DNA of 64,000 nucleotides from Streptomyces sp. ISL-11 (GCF_018614525.1 NZ_JAGGOL010000013.1:21300-85299); one strand, 5' to 3'; positions 47,279-56,719 are shown, numbered from the stretch's first letter. The notes: generated by a model from the letters alone, not told the origin. Numbers and translations are program-made.

Positions 47279-48334
47279 CTAGAGGCTGACCCCGACCGTC
47301 ACCGGCTCGTTCACCAGCGTCACCCCGAACGCCTCGCGAACACCGTCCCGTACCTCCCTGGCGAGCGCCAGCAGGTCCTCCGTCGTCGCCGCACCACGAT
47401 TCGTCAGCGCCAGCGTGTGCTTCGTGGAGATCCGGGCCGGCCCCGCCCCGTACCCCTTCGTGAAGCCACCCTTGTCGATCAGCCACGCCGCCGACAGCTT
47501 GACCAGCCCCTCCCCCGCCGGGAACGCCGGCGGGGCGACCTCCGGGCCGAGCCGCTCGGCCGCGCGGGCGAGGAACGCCGCGTGCTCGGCCTCGGTGATG
47601 ATCGGGTTGGTGAAGAAGGATCCGGCGGACCAGGTGTCGTGGTCCTCGGCGTCGAGCACCATGCCCTTGCCGGCGCGCAGCTTGAGCACGGTCTCGCGGG
47701 CCGTGGCGGCCGGTACCCGCTCCCCGGGGCCGACGCCGAGGGTGCGGGCCGTCTCGGGGTACTTCAGCGGCGCGGAGAGCCCGCCCGCGTCCTCCAGCCG
47801 GAAGCGGACCCGGAGGACGACGTAGCGCGTGGGGTCCTCCTTGAAGCGGCTGTGCCGGTAGGAGAAGGCGCAGTCGGCGTTGGGGAGGGTGACGACCTCG
47901 TCGGCCCGGCGGTCGTAGGCGACGACCTCCGTGATGGTGGAGGAGACCTCCTGGCCGTACGCGCCGACGTTCTGGATCGGCGTGGCACCGGCGGAGCCGG
48001 GGATGCCGGCGAGGCACTCGACGCCGGCGAGGCCGGCCTCGACGGTGCGGGCGACGGCCTCGGACCAGTTCTCACCGGCGGCGAGCTCCAGGCGGGTGCC
48101 GTCGAGGTCGAAGCCGCTGGTGGCGATGCGCAGGGCGGTTCCGTCGAAGCCCTTGTCGGCGATGACGAGGTTGCTGCCGCCGCCGATGATCAGCAGCGGG
48201 GTGCCGGTCGCGTCGGCGTCGCGGACGGCCGTGACCACCTCGTCGTCGGTGGTGGCCGTGACCAGGCGGGTCGCCGGACCGCCGAGGCGGAAGGTGGTCA
48301 GGGGGGCGAGGGGGGCGTCGTGGAGTTCCTGCAC
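47279..48334 (-). CDS. murB: UDP-N-acetylenolpyruvoylglucosamine reductase
   Basis: MurB reduces the enolpyruvyl group to make UDP-N-acetylmuramate in peptidoglycan synthesis, using FAD and NADPH. From the GTG at 48334 it has 351 residues: TTFRLGGPA, the FAD-binding IIGGGSNLV, NVGAYGQEVSS, and the catalytic serine region WSAGSFFTNPI. The start is uncertain: a GTG two codons earlier is also open and no clear ribosome site precedes either, so a leaderless or weakly initiated message is possible. Confidence 0.92.
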   Translation of the reverse strand: MQELHDAPLAPLTTFRLGGPATRLVTATTDDEVVTAVRDADATGTPLLIIGGGSNLVIADKGFDGTALRIATSGFDLDGTRLELAAGENWSEAVARTVEAGLAGVECLAGIPGSAGATPIQNVGAYGQEVSSTITEVVAYDRRADEVVTLPNADCAFSYRHSRFKEDPTRYVVLRVRFRLEDAGGLSAPLKYPETARTLGVGPGERVPAATARETVLKLRAGKGMVLDAEDHDTWSAGSFFTNPIITEAEHAAFLARAAERLGPEVAPPAFPAGEGLVKLSAAWLIDKGGFTKGYGAGPARISTKHTLALTNRGAATTEDLLALAREVRDGVREAFGVTLVNEPVTVGVSL

Positions 48335-48428
48335 GGGCACAAGCGTACGGGGGCGCTGCCGCCGGGCCGGGAGCCGGGCGCCGGGGCCTCCGCCGCGGGT
48401 GAGGAGCGCCACGGCTGGGGCGCACTGT

Positions 48429-48474
48429 CCATGAGTAAGGGGCGTCGCCCATTGGCAGCGCCCCTTACTCATGG
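48429..48474 (-). terminator. Perfect 16-bp hairpin after the MaoC-type gene
   Basis: CCATGAGTAAGGGGCG (48429-48444) pairs perfectly with CGCCCCTTACTCATGG (48459-48474). It lies between the dehydratase stop and the murB start. Terminator is the simplest reading. Confidence 0.75.
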
Positions 48475-48499
48475 CACCGTGCGGTGCTCGTCACACCGT

Positions 48500-48931
48500 T
48501 CAGGCGAGCCGGACCACCGCGCGGGACATGCCCAGGACCTTCTGGCCCGCGCTCTTGACCAGCAGGTCGACGCGGACCGTGCGGGCCTCGTCGTCCTTCG
48601 CGCCGATCTTGCCGCCGACCTCGATGACCGCGCCCTCGTCGTCGTTCGGGACGATGACCGGCTTCGTGAAGCGGACGCCGTACTCGACCACCGCGCCCGG
48701 GTCGCCGACCCAGTCCGTCACCACGCGGGCCGCCTCGGCCATGGTGAACATGCCGTGCGCGATGACGTCCGGCAGCCCGACCTCCTTGGCGAACTTCTCG
48801 TTCCAGTGGATCGGGTTGAAGTCGCCCGAGGCACCCGCGTACCGCACGAGGTCCGCGCGCGTGACGGGGAAGGACCGCGTCGGCAGCTCCTGGCCGACCT
48901 CGACGTCGTCGTAGGAAATACGGGCAGCCAT
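48500..48931 (-). CDS. MaoC-fold dehydratase (HadB-like)
   Basis: The protein has 143 residues, a single hot-dog domain with the hydratase motif: D and H in YAGASGDFNPIHWNEKFAKE, and GMFTMAEAA. Such enzymes hydrate or dehydrate enoyl thioesters. In mycobacteria the matching gene hadB partners hadA in mycolate chain elongation, but Streptomyces makes no mycolates, so the substrate here is unknown. The ATG at 48931 shares a base with the upstream stop (TGATG), suggesting an equal-ratio complex. Confidence 0.85.
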   Translation of the reverse strand: MAARISYDDVEVGQELPTRSFPVTRADLVRYAGASGDFNPIHWNEKFAKEVGLPDVIAHGMFTMAEAARVVTDWVGDPGAVVEYGVRFTKPVIVPNDDEGAVIEVGGKIGAKDDEARTVRVDLLVKSAGQKVLGMSRAVVRLA

Positions 48932-49383
48932 CACGCCTCCTCGGCCGCGCGGGCCACCAGCATCGTGTGCGCGGTCACGACGTGCTCGCCGTTCTCGTCG
49001 TGGACGTCGCCGCGGACCGAGATCACGTCATTGCCCGCCATGGACTTGACCGACTCGATCGTGGAAGTGACCGACAGCCGGTCGCCCGCACGGACGGGGC
49101 GGGTGTAGGCGAACTTCTGGTCGCCGTGCACCACCCGGCTGTAGTCCAGCCCCAACTGCGGGTCCTGGACGACCTGACCGGCCGCCCGGAAAGTGATAGC
49201 GAACACAAAAGTCGGCGGGGCGATCACATCCGGGTGTCCGAGGGCCTTGGCGGCCGCCGGGTCGGTGTACACCGGATGGGTGTCGCCGATGGCCTCGGCG
49301 AATTCGCGGATCTTCTCCCGGCCGACCTCGTACGGGTCGGTGGCCGGATAGGTCCGTCCTACGAAGGACTGGTCGAGCGCCAT
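48931..49383 (-). CDS. MaoC-like dehydratase, non-catalytic type (HadA-like)
   Basis: The protein has 150 residues of the hot-dog fold: MALDQSFVGRTYPATDPYEVGREKIREFAEAIGD and the segment HPDVIAPPTFVFAITF. HadA-type partners usually lack the catalytic pair and shape the substrate pocket, and I see no full D..H hydratase motif here. A good GGAGG precedes the ATG. It is coupled to the HadB-like gene downstream and separated from rpmG upstream by a terminator. Confidence 0.83.
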   Translation of the reverse strand: MALDQSFVGRTYPATDPYEVGREKIREFAEAIGDTHPVYTDPAAAKALGHPDVIAPPTFVFAITFRAAGQVVQDPQLGLDYSRVVHGDQKFAYTRPVRAGDRLSVTSTIESVKSMAGNDVISVRGDVHDENGEHVVTAHTMLVARAAEEA

Positions 49384-49440
49384 GGCTCGGCACCTCCTGA
49401 GGGGACTGATGAGAACAAGAAGAACAGGTGGGGATACGCC

Positions 49441-49474
49441 GTGAGGCCGCCCCCCGAAAAGGGGACGGCCTCAC
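49441..49474 (-). terminator. Terminator after rpmG
   Basis: GTGAGGCCG pairs with CGGCCTCAC and CCCC with GGGG around GAAAA (49441-49474), about 16 bp beyond the rpmG stop. Confidence 0.8.
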
Positions 49475-49489
49475 GAACGAGCCTGAGTG

Positions 49490-49654
49490 CTATCGCGTCT
49501 CGCGGTGCGCGGTGTGCGACTTGCAGCGGGGGCAGTGCTTCTTCATCTCAAGTCGGTCCGGGTCGTTACGCCGGTTCTTCTTGGTGATGTAGTTCCGCTC
49601 CTTGCACTCCACGCAGGCCAGCGTGATCTTCGGGCGGACGTCGGTGGCAGCCAC
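49490..49654 (-). CDS. rpmG: 50S ribosomal protein L33, zinc-binding type
   Basis: The gene encodes 54 residues from a GTG with AAGGAG upstream ([20 protein letters not shown]). The two CxxC pairs (CVEC, CPRC) give the zinc form; zinc-free paralogues usually exist elsewhere. tRNA-Met and tRNA-Thr lie just upstream on the same strand. Confidence 0.95.
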   Translation of the reverse strand: MAATDVRPKITLACVECKERNYITKKNRRNDPDRLEMKKHCPRCKSHTAHRETR

Positions 49655-49740
49655 TGGAGTGCTCCTTGACGGAATGGACGGATGAACGCAGACAAGAGTA
49701 GCCGACCGGGAGGACCGACCCCACAATCGGCTACTACGTG

Positions 49741-49813
49741 TAGCGGTGACCGGACTTGAACCGGTGACACAGCGATTATGAGCCGCTTGCTCTACCGACT
49801 GAGCTACACCGCT
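49741..49813 (-). tRNA. trnM: tRNA-Met (CAT)
   Basis: 73 nt: acceptor AGCGGTG/CACCGCT, anticodon loop CTCATAA with CAT, T-loop GTTCAAGTC. The first acceptor pair is normal A-T, so this is an elongator rather than an initiator tRNA. Confidence 0.94.
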
Positions 49814-49862
49814 TTGATGCGAGAGAGATCCTCGCCCGAAGGCGAGGAACCTCACACACCAG

Positions 49863-49935
49863 AGCCCCAATACGGAATCGAACCGTAGACCTTCTCCTTA
49901 CCATGGAGACGCTCTGCCGACTGAGCTATTGGGGC
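49863..49935 (-). tRNA. trnT: tRNA-Thr (GGT)
   Basis: 73 nt: acceptor GCCCCAA/TTGGGGC, anticodon arm TCTCC ATGGTAA GGAGA with anticodon GGT, T-loop GTTCGATTC. It lies 49 bp upstream of tRNA-Met on the same strand. Confidence 0.95.
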
Positions 49936-49946
49936 GAGCGAGGAAG

Positions 49947-49976
49947 ACATTACACGGTTGGCCGCCGAAGGTGAAA
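49947..49976 (-). promoter_or_regulatory. Candidate promoter of tRNA-Thr/tRNA-Met/rpmG
   Basis: On the minus strand, TTTCAC (49971-49976) and TAATGT (49947-49952) are 18 bp apart. The -10 ends 11 bp before the tRNA, as expected for a stable RNA promoter. Confidence 0.5.
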
Positions 49977-50129
49977 TCCGTATCCGGCCGCCACCCCCGG
50001 GGTCTCTTCCCGGCCCTTCCGCACCACACCAGTACGACTATTCGTCGCTTGCTCGAAGCGGATCCGAACGCGCCCTACGCTCGGAAGACGCTGCGTGATC
50101 ATGCACGCCCCGGCCCCCGGAGGAGCGCG

Positions 50130-51416
50130 ATGCCCGACAGCCAGCCGCAGCCCCCGAGAGACCCCGGAGGCGACGCCACCCCGCCCGCCGTGCCGCCCGG
50201 CGCACTGCCCGGCGACAGTGCCCTGGTGCTGTGCGGGGCCCGGCTCGCCGACGGCCGCACCGTGGACGTACGGCTCAGCGGCGGGCGCATCGAGGCGGTC
50301 GGCACGGCCGGCAGCCTCGTGCCCGGTCCGCGCGTCGACCTCAGCGGCTATCTGCTGCTGCCCGCCCCCGCCGAACCCCACGCCCACGGCGACACCGCCC
50401 TCACCGCCGACGCCGACGGCCCCGTCCCGTACGCCGTCGAGGACGTCCAGCGCCGCGCGACCGAGGCCGCGCTGCTCCAGCTCAGCCACGGCGCCACCGC
50501 GCTGCGCAGCCACGTGCGGATCGGCGACGTCCAGGGCCTGCGCTCGCTGGAAGCCGTGTTCCAGGCCCGGCGAGCGCTGCGCGGCCTCACCGACCTGACC
50601 GCCGTCGCCGTGCCCCGGCTGCTGACCGGTATCGCCGGGGCCGACGGGCTGGCGATGCTGCGCGACGCCGTGAAGATGGGCGCCGCCGTGGGCGGCTGCC
50701 CCGATCTCGACCCCGATCCGACCGGCTACACCGAGACGGTCCTCGGCCTCGCCGCCGAGCACGGCTGCGCCGTCGACCTGCACACGGACGGTGACGACCC
50801 GGCCCGGCTCGCCCGGCTCGCCGCCATGGCCGGGGGGCTGCGCCCGGGGGTGACGCTCGGCCCCTGCGGCGGCCTGTCCCGGCTGCCGTACGAAGCGGCC
50901 GCACGGGCCGCCGAGCAGCTCGCGGCCGCGGGGGTGACGGTGGTGTGCCTGCCGCAGGGCGACTGCGGTGCGCTCGAACAGCGCGGAGCGCGTGTCTCGC
51001 ACTGCGCGCCGGTGCGGCTGCTGCGCGCGGCCGGGGTGCGGGTGACGGCCGGCAGCGGCGCGCTGCGGGACGCCGCCAATCCGGTGGGCCGCGGTGATCC
51101 GCTGGAGGCGGCCTTCCTGCTGGCCTCGCGCGGTGAGCTGCGCCCGGCGGAGGCGTACGAGGCGGTGAGCGGGCGGGCGCGGGAGGCGATGGGGCTGGAG
51201 CGGGTGCGGGTGGAGGCGGGGTTCCCGGCCGAGCTGCTGGCCGTGCGGGGCGAGCGGATCGAGGGGGTGCTCTCGCTCGCGTACAGCCGTCTGGTGGTGC
51301 ACCAGGGGCGGGTGGTGGCACGGACGAGCGCGGTGCGGGAGTACTGCGACACGTCGACGGCGACCTCACCGGCGCTGCCCCGCCAGTCGTCGCGCGGCGG
51401 CGAGTCGCCGTCCTGA
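50130..51416 (+). CDS. Amidohydrolase-like protein related to cytosine deaminase, active site altered
   Basis: The protein has 428 residues from the ATG at 50130, with GGAGGAG upstream. It has the amidohydrolase layout: a small beta domain, the metal pair HAH (84-86) in EPHAHGDT, and VDLHTDG. Compared with E. coli CodA from memory, the catalytic glutamate after VDxH is glycine, the SHTTAM histidine region reads LGPCGGLS, and the HDD metal aspartate region reads AGSGAL. If that alignment holds, hydrolysis is doubtful. The N-terminal 25 residues are Pro-rich and disordered. It is divergent from the tRNA cluster. Confidence 0.72.
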   Translation: MPDSQPQPPRDPGGDATPPAVPPGALPGDSALVLCGARLADGRTVDVRLSGGRIEAVGTAGSLVPGPRVDLSGYLLLPAPAEPHAHGDTALTADADGPVPYAVEDVQRRATEAALLQLSHGATALRSHVRIGDVQGLRSLEAVFQARRALRGLTDLTAVAVPRLLTGIAGADGLAMLRDAVKMGAAVGGCPDLDPDPTGYTETVLGLAAEHGCAVDLHTDGDDPARLARLAAMAGGLRPGVTLGPCGGLSRLPYEAAARAAEQLAAAGVTVVCLPQGDCGALEQRGARVSHCAPVRLLRAAGVRVTAGSGALRDAANPVGRGDPLEAAFLLASRGELRPAEAYEAVSGRAREAMGLERVRVEAGFPAELLAVRGERIEGVLSLAYSRLVVHQGRVVARTSAVREYCDTSTATSPALPRQSSRGGESPS

Positions 51417-51458
51417 GCCCCCGCTGTGGGATCCGACCGCACGGCGTACGGTCGGATC

Positions 51459-52121
51459 ATGCGCATTGTCATCGCAGGTGGACATGGTCAGATCGCGCTG
51501 CGGCTGGAGCGGTTGCTCGCCGCGCGCGGTGACGAAGTGGCAGGCATCATCCGCAGGCCGGCTCAGGCGGGTGACCTGCTGGCCGCCGGTGCCGAACCGG
51601 TCGTCTGCGACCTGGAGTCGGCGGCCGTCGGGGACATCGTCCGGCATCTGGAGTCCGCCGACGCGGCCGTGTTCGCAGCCGGCGCGGGCCCGGGCAGCGA
51701 CATCGACCGCAAGGACAGCGTGGACCGGGGCGCGGCAGCCCTCTTCGCCGACGCGGCGGAGGCGGCCGGGGTGCGGCGTTTCGTCGTGGTGTCGTCCATG
51801 GGCGCCGACCGCGAGTCCCCGGAGGGCACCGATCCGGTCTTCGCCGCCTACCTGCGCGCGAAGGGCGCCGCGGACGACGACGTACGGGCCAGGGCCGGCC
51901 TGGACTGGACGATCCTGCGCCCCGGGCGGCTGACCGACGAGCCCGGCACGGGCACGGTGACGCTGGCGGAGTCGACGGGCCGCGGCGCGGTCAGCCGTGA
52001 CGACGTCGCGGCGGCCCTGGCGGCGCTCCTGGCCGAGCCGGGCACGGCGGGGCTCACCCTGGAGCTGATCGGCGGGGACACGCCCGTGAAGGAGGCGGTC
52101 AGGGCCGTGGCGAAGGGCTGA
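51459..52121 (+). CDS. NAD(P)-binding Rossmann protein, atypical short-chain type
   Basis: The protein has 220 residues beginning MRIVIAGGHGQIA, with the glycine-rich dinucleotide loop at 7-13. It contains RFVVVSSMGAD and a C-terminal part typical of the NmrA-like or YwnB-like group of atypical short-chain dehydrogenases. No standard YxxxK pair is evident. Possible roles are redox sensing or epimerisation; none can be assigned. It starts 42 bp after the amidohydrolase-like gene and may be co-transcribed. Confidence 0.8.
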   Translation: MRIVIAGGHGQIALRLERLLAARGDEVAGIIRRPAQAGDLLAAGAEPVVCDLESAAVGDIVRHLESADAAVFAAGAGPGSDIDRKDSVDRGAAALFADAAEAAGVRRFVVVSSMGADRESPEGTDPVFAAYLRAKGAADDDVRARAGLDWTILRPGRLTDEPGTGTVTLAESTGRGAVSRDDVAAALAALLAEPGTAGLTLELIGGDTPVKEAVRAVAKG

Positions 52122-52211
52122 GAGCCGGCGCCGCGGCGCGCCCTGGGGAGTGCGGCGGATCACACGGTTTCGACCGCGGCCGGCGCCTTTCGAGGGTGGC
52201 CGGACAACACA

Positions 52212-52242
52212 GAAGGGCCTCTCCGTAATGGAGAGGCCCTTC
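52212..52242. terminator. Bidirectional terminator
   Basis: GAAGGGCCTCTCC (52212-52224) pairs perfectly with GGAGAGGCCCTTC (52230-52242) around GTAAT. It lies between the convergent NAD(P)-binding gene and tRNA-Tyr. Confidence 0.85.
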
Positions 52243-52247
52243 AGATG

Positions 52248-52329
<82 letters not shown>

Positions 52330-52515
52330 AAGGGTTGCCGCCCCGGTACCGCCTTGCGGTGGTGCTCCGTGGCAACGACGTAAACCATACCCGATGACCA
52401 GGGGTGGTCCGCCACTCGATTCATCGCCCCGCACCCGGCCCCCGGGTGGCTAGGCTGGCGCAGTGGTCTTGTGACCTCAGCCCTGATGGATCTACGTACG
52501 AGGAGCCAACTCAAT

Positions 52516-53004
52516 ATGGCCGACTCCAGTTTCGACATCGTCTCGAAGGTCGAGCGGCAGGAGGTCGCCAACGCCCTCAACCAGGCCGCCAAGGAAATTA
52601 CGCAGCGCTATGACTTCAAGGGTGTCGGCGCCTCGATCGCGTGGTCCGGCGAGAAGATCGAGATGCGTGCCAACGCCGAGGAGCGCGTGAAGGCCGTTCT
52701 GGACATCTTCGAGACCAAGCTGGTCAAGCGCGGTATCTCGCTGAAGGCCCTGGACGCCGGCGAGCCGCAGGCGTCCGGCAAGGAGTGCAAGATCGTCGCC
52801 TCGATCGAGGAGGGGATCTCGCAGGAGAACGCGAAGAAGATCGCCAAGATCATTCGCGACGAGGGCCCCAAGGGCGTCAAGGCGCTGGTCCAGGGTGACG
52901 AGCTGCGCGTCAGCTCCAAGAGCCGCGACGACCTCCAGGAGGTCCAGGCCCTCCTCAAGGGCAAGGACCTGGACTTCGCGATCCAGTTCGTCAACTACCG
53001 CTAG
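52516..53004 (+). CDS. YajQ family nucleotide-binding protein
   Basis: The protein has 162 residues from the ATG at 52516, with AGGAG upstream. It begins [21 protein letters not shown], with two RNP-like ferredoxin folds; ITQRYDFKG and [12 protein letters not shown] are diagnostic. YajQ proteins bind nucleotides; one Xanthomonas member senses cyclic di-GMP. The role in Streptomyces is unknown. A strong terminator follows. Confidence 0.93.
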   Translation: MADSSFDIVSKVERQEVANALNQAAKEITQRYDFKGVGASIAWSGEKIEMRANAEERVKAVLDIFETKLVKRGISLKALDAGEPQASGKECKIVASIEEGISQENAKKIAKIIRDEGPKGVKALVQGDELRVSSKSRDDLQEVQALLKGKDLDFAIQFVNYR

Positions 53005-53049
53005 CACTGCCGCCGACCGCCACTCCGTGCGGGCGGTCCGGCCACAGCG

Positions 53050-53087
53050 AGGGCGTTCCACCGGGGAGTTGCCCGGTGGAGCGCCCT
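53050..53087 (+). terminator. Terminator after yajQ
   Basis: AGGGCGTTCCACCGGG (53050-53065) pairs with CCCGGTGGAGCGCCCT (53072-53087), a 16-position stem with one G-T pair; CTTCGCGTCTC follows. Confidence 0.85.
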
Positions 53088-53156
53088 CTTCGCGTCTCAT
53101 GGGCGGTGTGCGGGGCGTCAGTTGCGCAGGCCGGTGGGGTGAGCGGCGCGCCGCCG

Positions 53157-53549
53157 TCAGCGGGTCGCGAAGGGGCGGTCCGTGGGGACGATCTCGCGGC
53201 CCAGCGGCATCAGCGAAATCGGGATCAGCTTGAAGTTGGCGATGCCGAGCGGGATACCGATGATCGACACGCACAGGGCGATGCCGGTGACGATGTGGCC
53301 GAGCGCCAGCCACCAGCCCGCGAAGACGATCCAGATGATGTTGCCGAGCAGGGAGCCCGCGCCGGCGTCGCGCCGTTCGACGGTCGTGCGGCCGAAGGGC
53401 CACAGGGCGTAGCTGGCTATGCGGAAGCTGGCGATGCCAAACGGGATGGTGACGATCAGAACGCAACAGATCAACCCGGCTACGACGTAGCCGATCGCCA
53501 TCCAGAAGCCGCACAGGACCAGCCAGACGACATTCAGAATGAGCTTCAT
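53157..53549 (-). CDS. YccF-domain membrane protein
   Basis: The protein has 130 residues from the ATG at 53549, preceded by GGGAGG. It has four probable membrane segments in two similar halves: FGIASFRIASYALWPFGR (about 37-54) and GIPLGIANFKLIPISLMPLG (98-117) are the duplicated YccF boxes. The function of this family is not established. It is convergent with yajQ. Confidence 0.87.
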   Translation of the reverse strand: MKLILNVVWLVLCGFWMAIGYVVAGLICCVLIVTIPFGIASFRIASYALWPFGRTTVERRDAGAGSLLGNIIWIVFAGWWLALGHIVTGIALCVSIIGIPLGIANFKLIPISLMPLGREIVPTDRPFATR

Positions 53550-53744
53550 ACGAGCCAGCCTCCCACGGGGAACATCTACCGGCGAGAAGGACGTTTCCGC
53601 ACCCCGGGACGGTTGCGCCGGCCACGCGGGGGCTGTGCGGGTGGCGCGGATCGGCGCGTCCGGGGTGTCGGGACGGCACGATCTGGTCTCTTGTGTGATT
53701 GATGAGGTTGTCGGCATCGTCGCATCGAGTGCGGAGGCAGGCCC

Positions 53745-54173
53745 GTGTCCACTCAGGAGAACAAGAATCTCGTCCGGCGCTACTACGAGCAGATCGACGC
53801 CGGCAACCTGGCCATCCTGGACGAGCTCGTCTCGCCCGACTACCTCGACCACTCGCCGCCGCCGTTTCCGGGGATGGAGCCCGGCCTGGAAGGGCTGAAG
53901 GAGGCGTTCCGTATCTTCTGGGAGGCGACTCCAGGTACGCACGAGATCCAGGACCAGATCGCCGAGGGCGACAAGGTGGTGACCCGGCTGCTGTGCCGGG
54001 GCGTCCACGAGAAGGACCTGCCGGGCATTCCCGCGACGGGGAACGCGGTCGAGATGACGGCGACGGTGATCCACCGGATCGAGAACGGCAAGCTCGTGGA
54101 GAAGTGGTCCGACAAGGATCTTCTCCGGCTGCTCCAGCAGCTCGGGGTCATGCCGTCGCCCGAGGTCGCCTAG
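53745..54173 (+). CDS. SnoaL-like polyketide cyclase / ester cyclase family protein
   Basis: The protein has 142 residues from a GTG with GGAGG upstream. It is a single NTF2-like domain: NLVRRYYEQIDAGNLAILDELVSPDYLDH at the start, and PGLEGLKEAF and GIPATGNAVEMTATVIHRIENGKLVEKWSDKD further on. SnoaL enzymes cyclise polyketides, but lone copies like this one, with no biosynthetic genes nearby, are common and their substrates unknown. Confidence 0.85.
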   Translation: MSTQENKNLVRRYYEQIDAGNLAILDELVSPDYLDHSPPPFPGMEPGLEGLKEAFRIFWEATPGTHEIQDQIAEGDKVVTRLLCRGVHEKDLPGIPATGNAVEMTATVIHRIENGKLVEKWSDKDLLRLLQQLGVMPSPEVA

Positions 54174-54185
54174 CCGGCCCGCAGG

Positions 54186-55049
54186 CTAGGAGCCGTGGCC
54201 CACCATCCGCTCCAGGCGGCTGATGCGCTCGGCCATGGGCGGGTGGGTCGAGAACAGCTTGGACATGCCCTCGCCCGCGCGGAACGGGTTCGCGATCATC
54301 ATGTGGCTCGCGGTCTCCAGGCGGGGCTCAGGGGGCAGCGGGAGCCGCTGGGTGCCCGCCTCCAGCTTGCGCAGGGCCGAGGCCAGGGCGAGGGGGTCGC
54401 CGGTGAGGCGGGCGCCGGAGGCGTCGGCCTCGTACTCCCGGGAGCGGCTGACGGCCAGCTGGATGAGCGAGGCGGCGATCGGGCCCAGCAGCATGATCAT
54501 GATCATGCCGATGAGACCGGGGCCCTCGTCGTCGTCCGACCTGCCGATGGGGATCAGCCAGGCGAAGTTCACCAGGAACATCACTACCGAGGCGAGCGCG
54601 CCCGCGACCGAGGAGATGAGGATGTCGCGGTTGTAGACGTGGCTGAGCTCGTGGCCGATGACGCCGCGCAGCTCGCGCTCGTCGAGGAGGCGCAGGATGC
54701 CGTCGGTGCAGCAGACGGCGGCGTTGCGGGGATTGCGGCCCGTGGCGAAGGCGTTGGGCGCCTCGGTCGGGGAGATGTACAGCCGGGGCATCGGCCGCCG
54801 GGCGGACGTGGAGAGCTCGCGCACCATGCGGTAGAGCTCCGGCGCCTCGAACTCGCTGACGGGCCTGGCGCGCATCGCCCGCAGAGCGAGCTTGTCGCTG
54901 TTCCAGTAGGCGTAGGCGTTGGTGCCCAGGGCCACCAGGACGGCGACGATCAGGCCCGTACGCCCGAAGAGGCTGCCGATGACGATGATGAGCGCGGACA
55001 GCCCTCCCAGGAGGACGGCGGTCCTGAGCCCGTTGTGCCGGCGGTGCAC
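54186..55049 (-). CDS. htpX: HtpX-type membrane zinc metalloprotease
   Basis: The protein has 287 residues from a GTG at 55049, with GGAGGG upstream; the long open frame beyond is nuo-region shadow. Two N-terminal membrane helices (about 10-45), the zinc motif HELSH (133-137), two further helices (about 150-200) and the third ligand in EYEAD (205-209) fit HtpX, which degrades damaged membrane proteins. It lies on the same strand 161 bp beyond nuoN. Confidence 0.93.
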   Translation of the reverse strand: MHRRHNGLRTAVLLGGLSALIIVIGSLFGRTGLIVAVLVALGTNAYAYWNSDKLALRAMRARPVSEFEAPELYRMVRELSTSARRPMPRLYISPTEAPNAFATGRNPRNAAVCCTDGILRLLDERELRGVIGHELSHVYNRDILISSVAGALASVVMFLVNFAWLIPIGRSDDDEGPGLIGMIMIMLLGPIAASLIQLAVSRSREYEADASGARLTGDPLALASALRKLEAGTQRLPLPPEPRLETASHMMIANPFRAGEGMSKLFSTHPPMAERISRLERMVGHGS

Positions 55050-55210
55050 GGTACGCCCTCCAAGCGGTGCGGCAGGGGAACCCTTTTGCTGATGGCGCCA
55101 TGACGGCGCTTCCACGCTCCAGTGGAACCTTCTGTACTGGCCAACGCCAGGTGAAGGCCGCTGGTTCCCTTGTGCACGTGGGGGCGGACCGGCCGTACGG
55201 GTGACCGCGC

Positions 55211-56719
55211 CTACAGCAGCGCGCCCGAGGCGAAGCGCAGGACGAGCTGCGGGGCGCCCGACAGGGCGATGCCGGCGACCGCGGCGAGTGCCACGGCGGT
55301 GGCCAGCGGCGCGGGCACGCGCGCGTGCCGCCCGGCCGGCTCCGGCGTCTCCCCCTCCGCGGGGCGGAAGAGGACGGCCGTCCACTGGAGGTAGTAGTAC
55401 AGGGCGATCACGACGTTGACGGCCATGACCACCGCCAGCCAGCCCAGCCCCGCGTCGACGGCCGCCGTGAAGACGGTGACCTTGGCGAACAGGCCGATGA
55501 CGCCCGGCGGCAGGCCGGCCAGGCAGAGCAGGAAGAAGCCGAGCGCGAGCGCGGCGAGCGGGCGGCGGGCGTACAGGCCGCGGTAGTCGCTGACGCGGTG
55601 CTCGGGGCTGGTCCGGGCGACGAGCCCGGCGACGGCGAAGGCGCCGAGGTTCACGGCCGCGTACATCAGGGCGTACGCGATGGTGGAGCCGACGGCGTGC
55701 GCCGGGTCGTCGGCGTAGCCGGCGGCCGCGAGGGGGACCAGCAGATAGCCGGCCTGGCCGACCGAGGACCAGGCGAGCAGGCGTACGGCGCTGTGCGCGC
55801 GCTCCGGGCGCTGGCGCAGCGCGCCGACGTTGCCGACGGTCATGGTGAGGGCGGCGAGCACGGCGAGGGCCGGGCCCCACACGTCGGCGTAGGACGGGAA
55901 GCCGACGACGGTCACCAGGATCAGGCCGGTGAAGCCGACGGCCTTGCCGACGACGGAGAGGTAGGCCGCGATGGGCAGCGGCGCGCCCACGTAGGTGTCG
56001 GGGACCCAGAAGTGGAAGGGCACCGCGGCGGTCTTGAAGGCGAAGCCGACGAGGGTGAGGGCCACGCCCGCCTGCGCGAGGGTGTCCAGGCGCGGGTCGA
56101 CGTGGGTGAGGGCCTCGGCGACCTGGGTGAGGTGGAGGGTGCCGGTGGCCGCGTAGACGAAGCTGACGCCCAGCAGCATGACGGCGGTCGCGGTGACCGA
56201 CGACAGGAAGAACTTCAGGGCGGCCTCGGAGGAGCGGCGGTCGCCGCGCCGCAGGCCGACCAGGGCGAAGGCGGGCAGGGAGGCCACTTCGAGGGCGACG
56301 ACGAGCGTGGCGAGGTCCCGGGAGGCGGGCAGCAGGGCGGCGCCGGCGGCGGAGGACAGCAGCAGGAACCAGTACTCCCCGGCGGGAAGTTTGAAGTCCG
56401 TGAGGTCACTGATGGACAGAAGGGCCGTCAGCAGGGCGCCGCCCAGCACCAGGAACTGGATGACGAGCGTGAAGTGGTCGGCGGTGTAGCTGCACGCGCG
56501 CGTGCCCGACGTCAGGCAGAAGGTGGAGCGGTCGCCGTCGAGGAGCGGCAGCAGGGACAGGCCGGCCAGCAGCAGTCCGCCGATCGCGATCCCGCCGAGG
56601 AGGGGCTTGCGCTCCTCGGGCAGGAACAGGTCGGCGACCAGGACGACGAGCGCCACCACGGCGGTGACGGTGGGCGGGGCGATGGCGAGCCAGTCGACGG
56701 ACTGGACCAGGGAGCCCAT
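55211..56719 (-). CDS. nuoN: NADH-quinone oxidoreductase subunit N
   Basis: This antiporter-like membrane subunit has 502 residues and about 14 helices. The proton-path lysines and glutamate typical of the family are visible ([35 protein letters not shown]). The ATG at 56719 shares a base with the nuoM stop (TGATG). It is the last gene of the complex I operon. Confidence 0.95.
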   Translation of the reverse strand: MGSLVQSVDWLAIAPPTVTAVVALVVLVADLFLPEERKPLLGGIAIGGLLLAGLSLLPLLDGDRSTFCLTSGTRACSYTADHFTLVIQFLVLGGALLTALLSISDLTDFKLPAGEYWFLLLSSAAGAALLPASRDLATLVVALEVASLPAFALVGLRRGDRRSSEAALKFFLSSVTATAVMLLGVSFVYAATGTLHLTQVAEALTHVDPRLDTLAQAGVALTLVGFAFKTAAVPFHFWVPDTYVGAPLPIAAYLSVVGKAVGFTGLILVTVVGFPSYADVWGPALAVLAALTMTVGNVGALRQRPERAHSAVRLLAWSSVGQAGYLLVPLAAAGYADDPAHAVGSTIAYALMYAAVNLGAFAVAGLVARTSPEHRVSDYRGLYARRPLAALALGFFLLCLAGLPPGVIGLFAKVTVFTAAVDAGLGWLAVVMAVNVVIALYYYLQWTAVLFRPAEGETPEPAGRHARVPAPLATAVALAAVAGIALSGAPQLVLRFASGALL

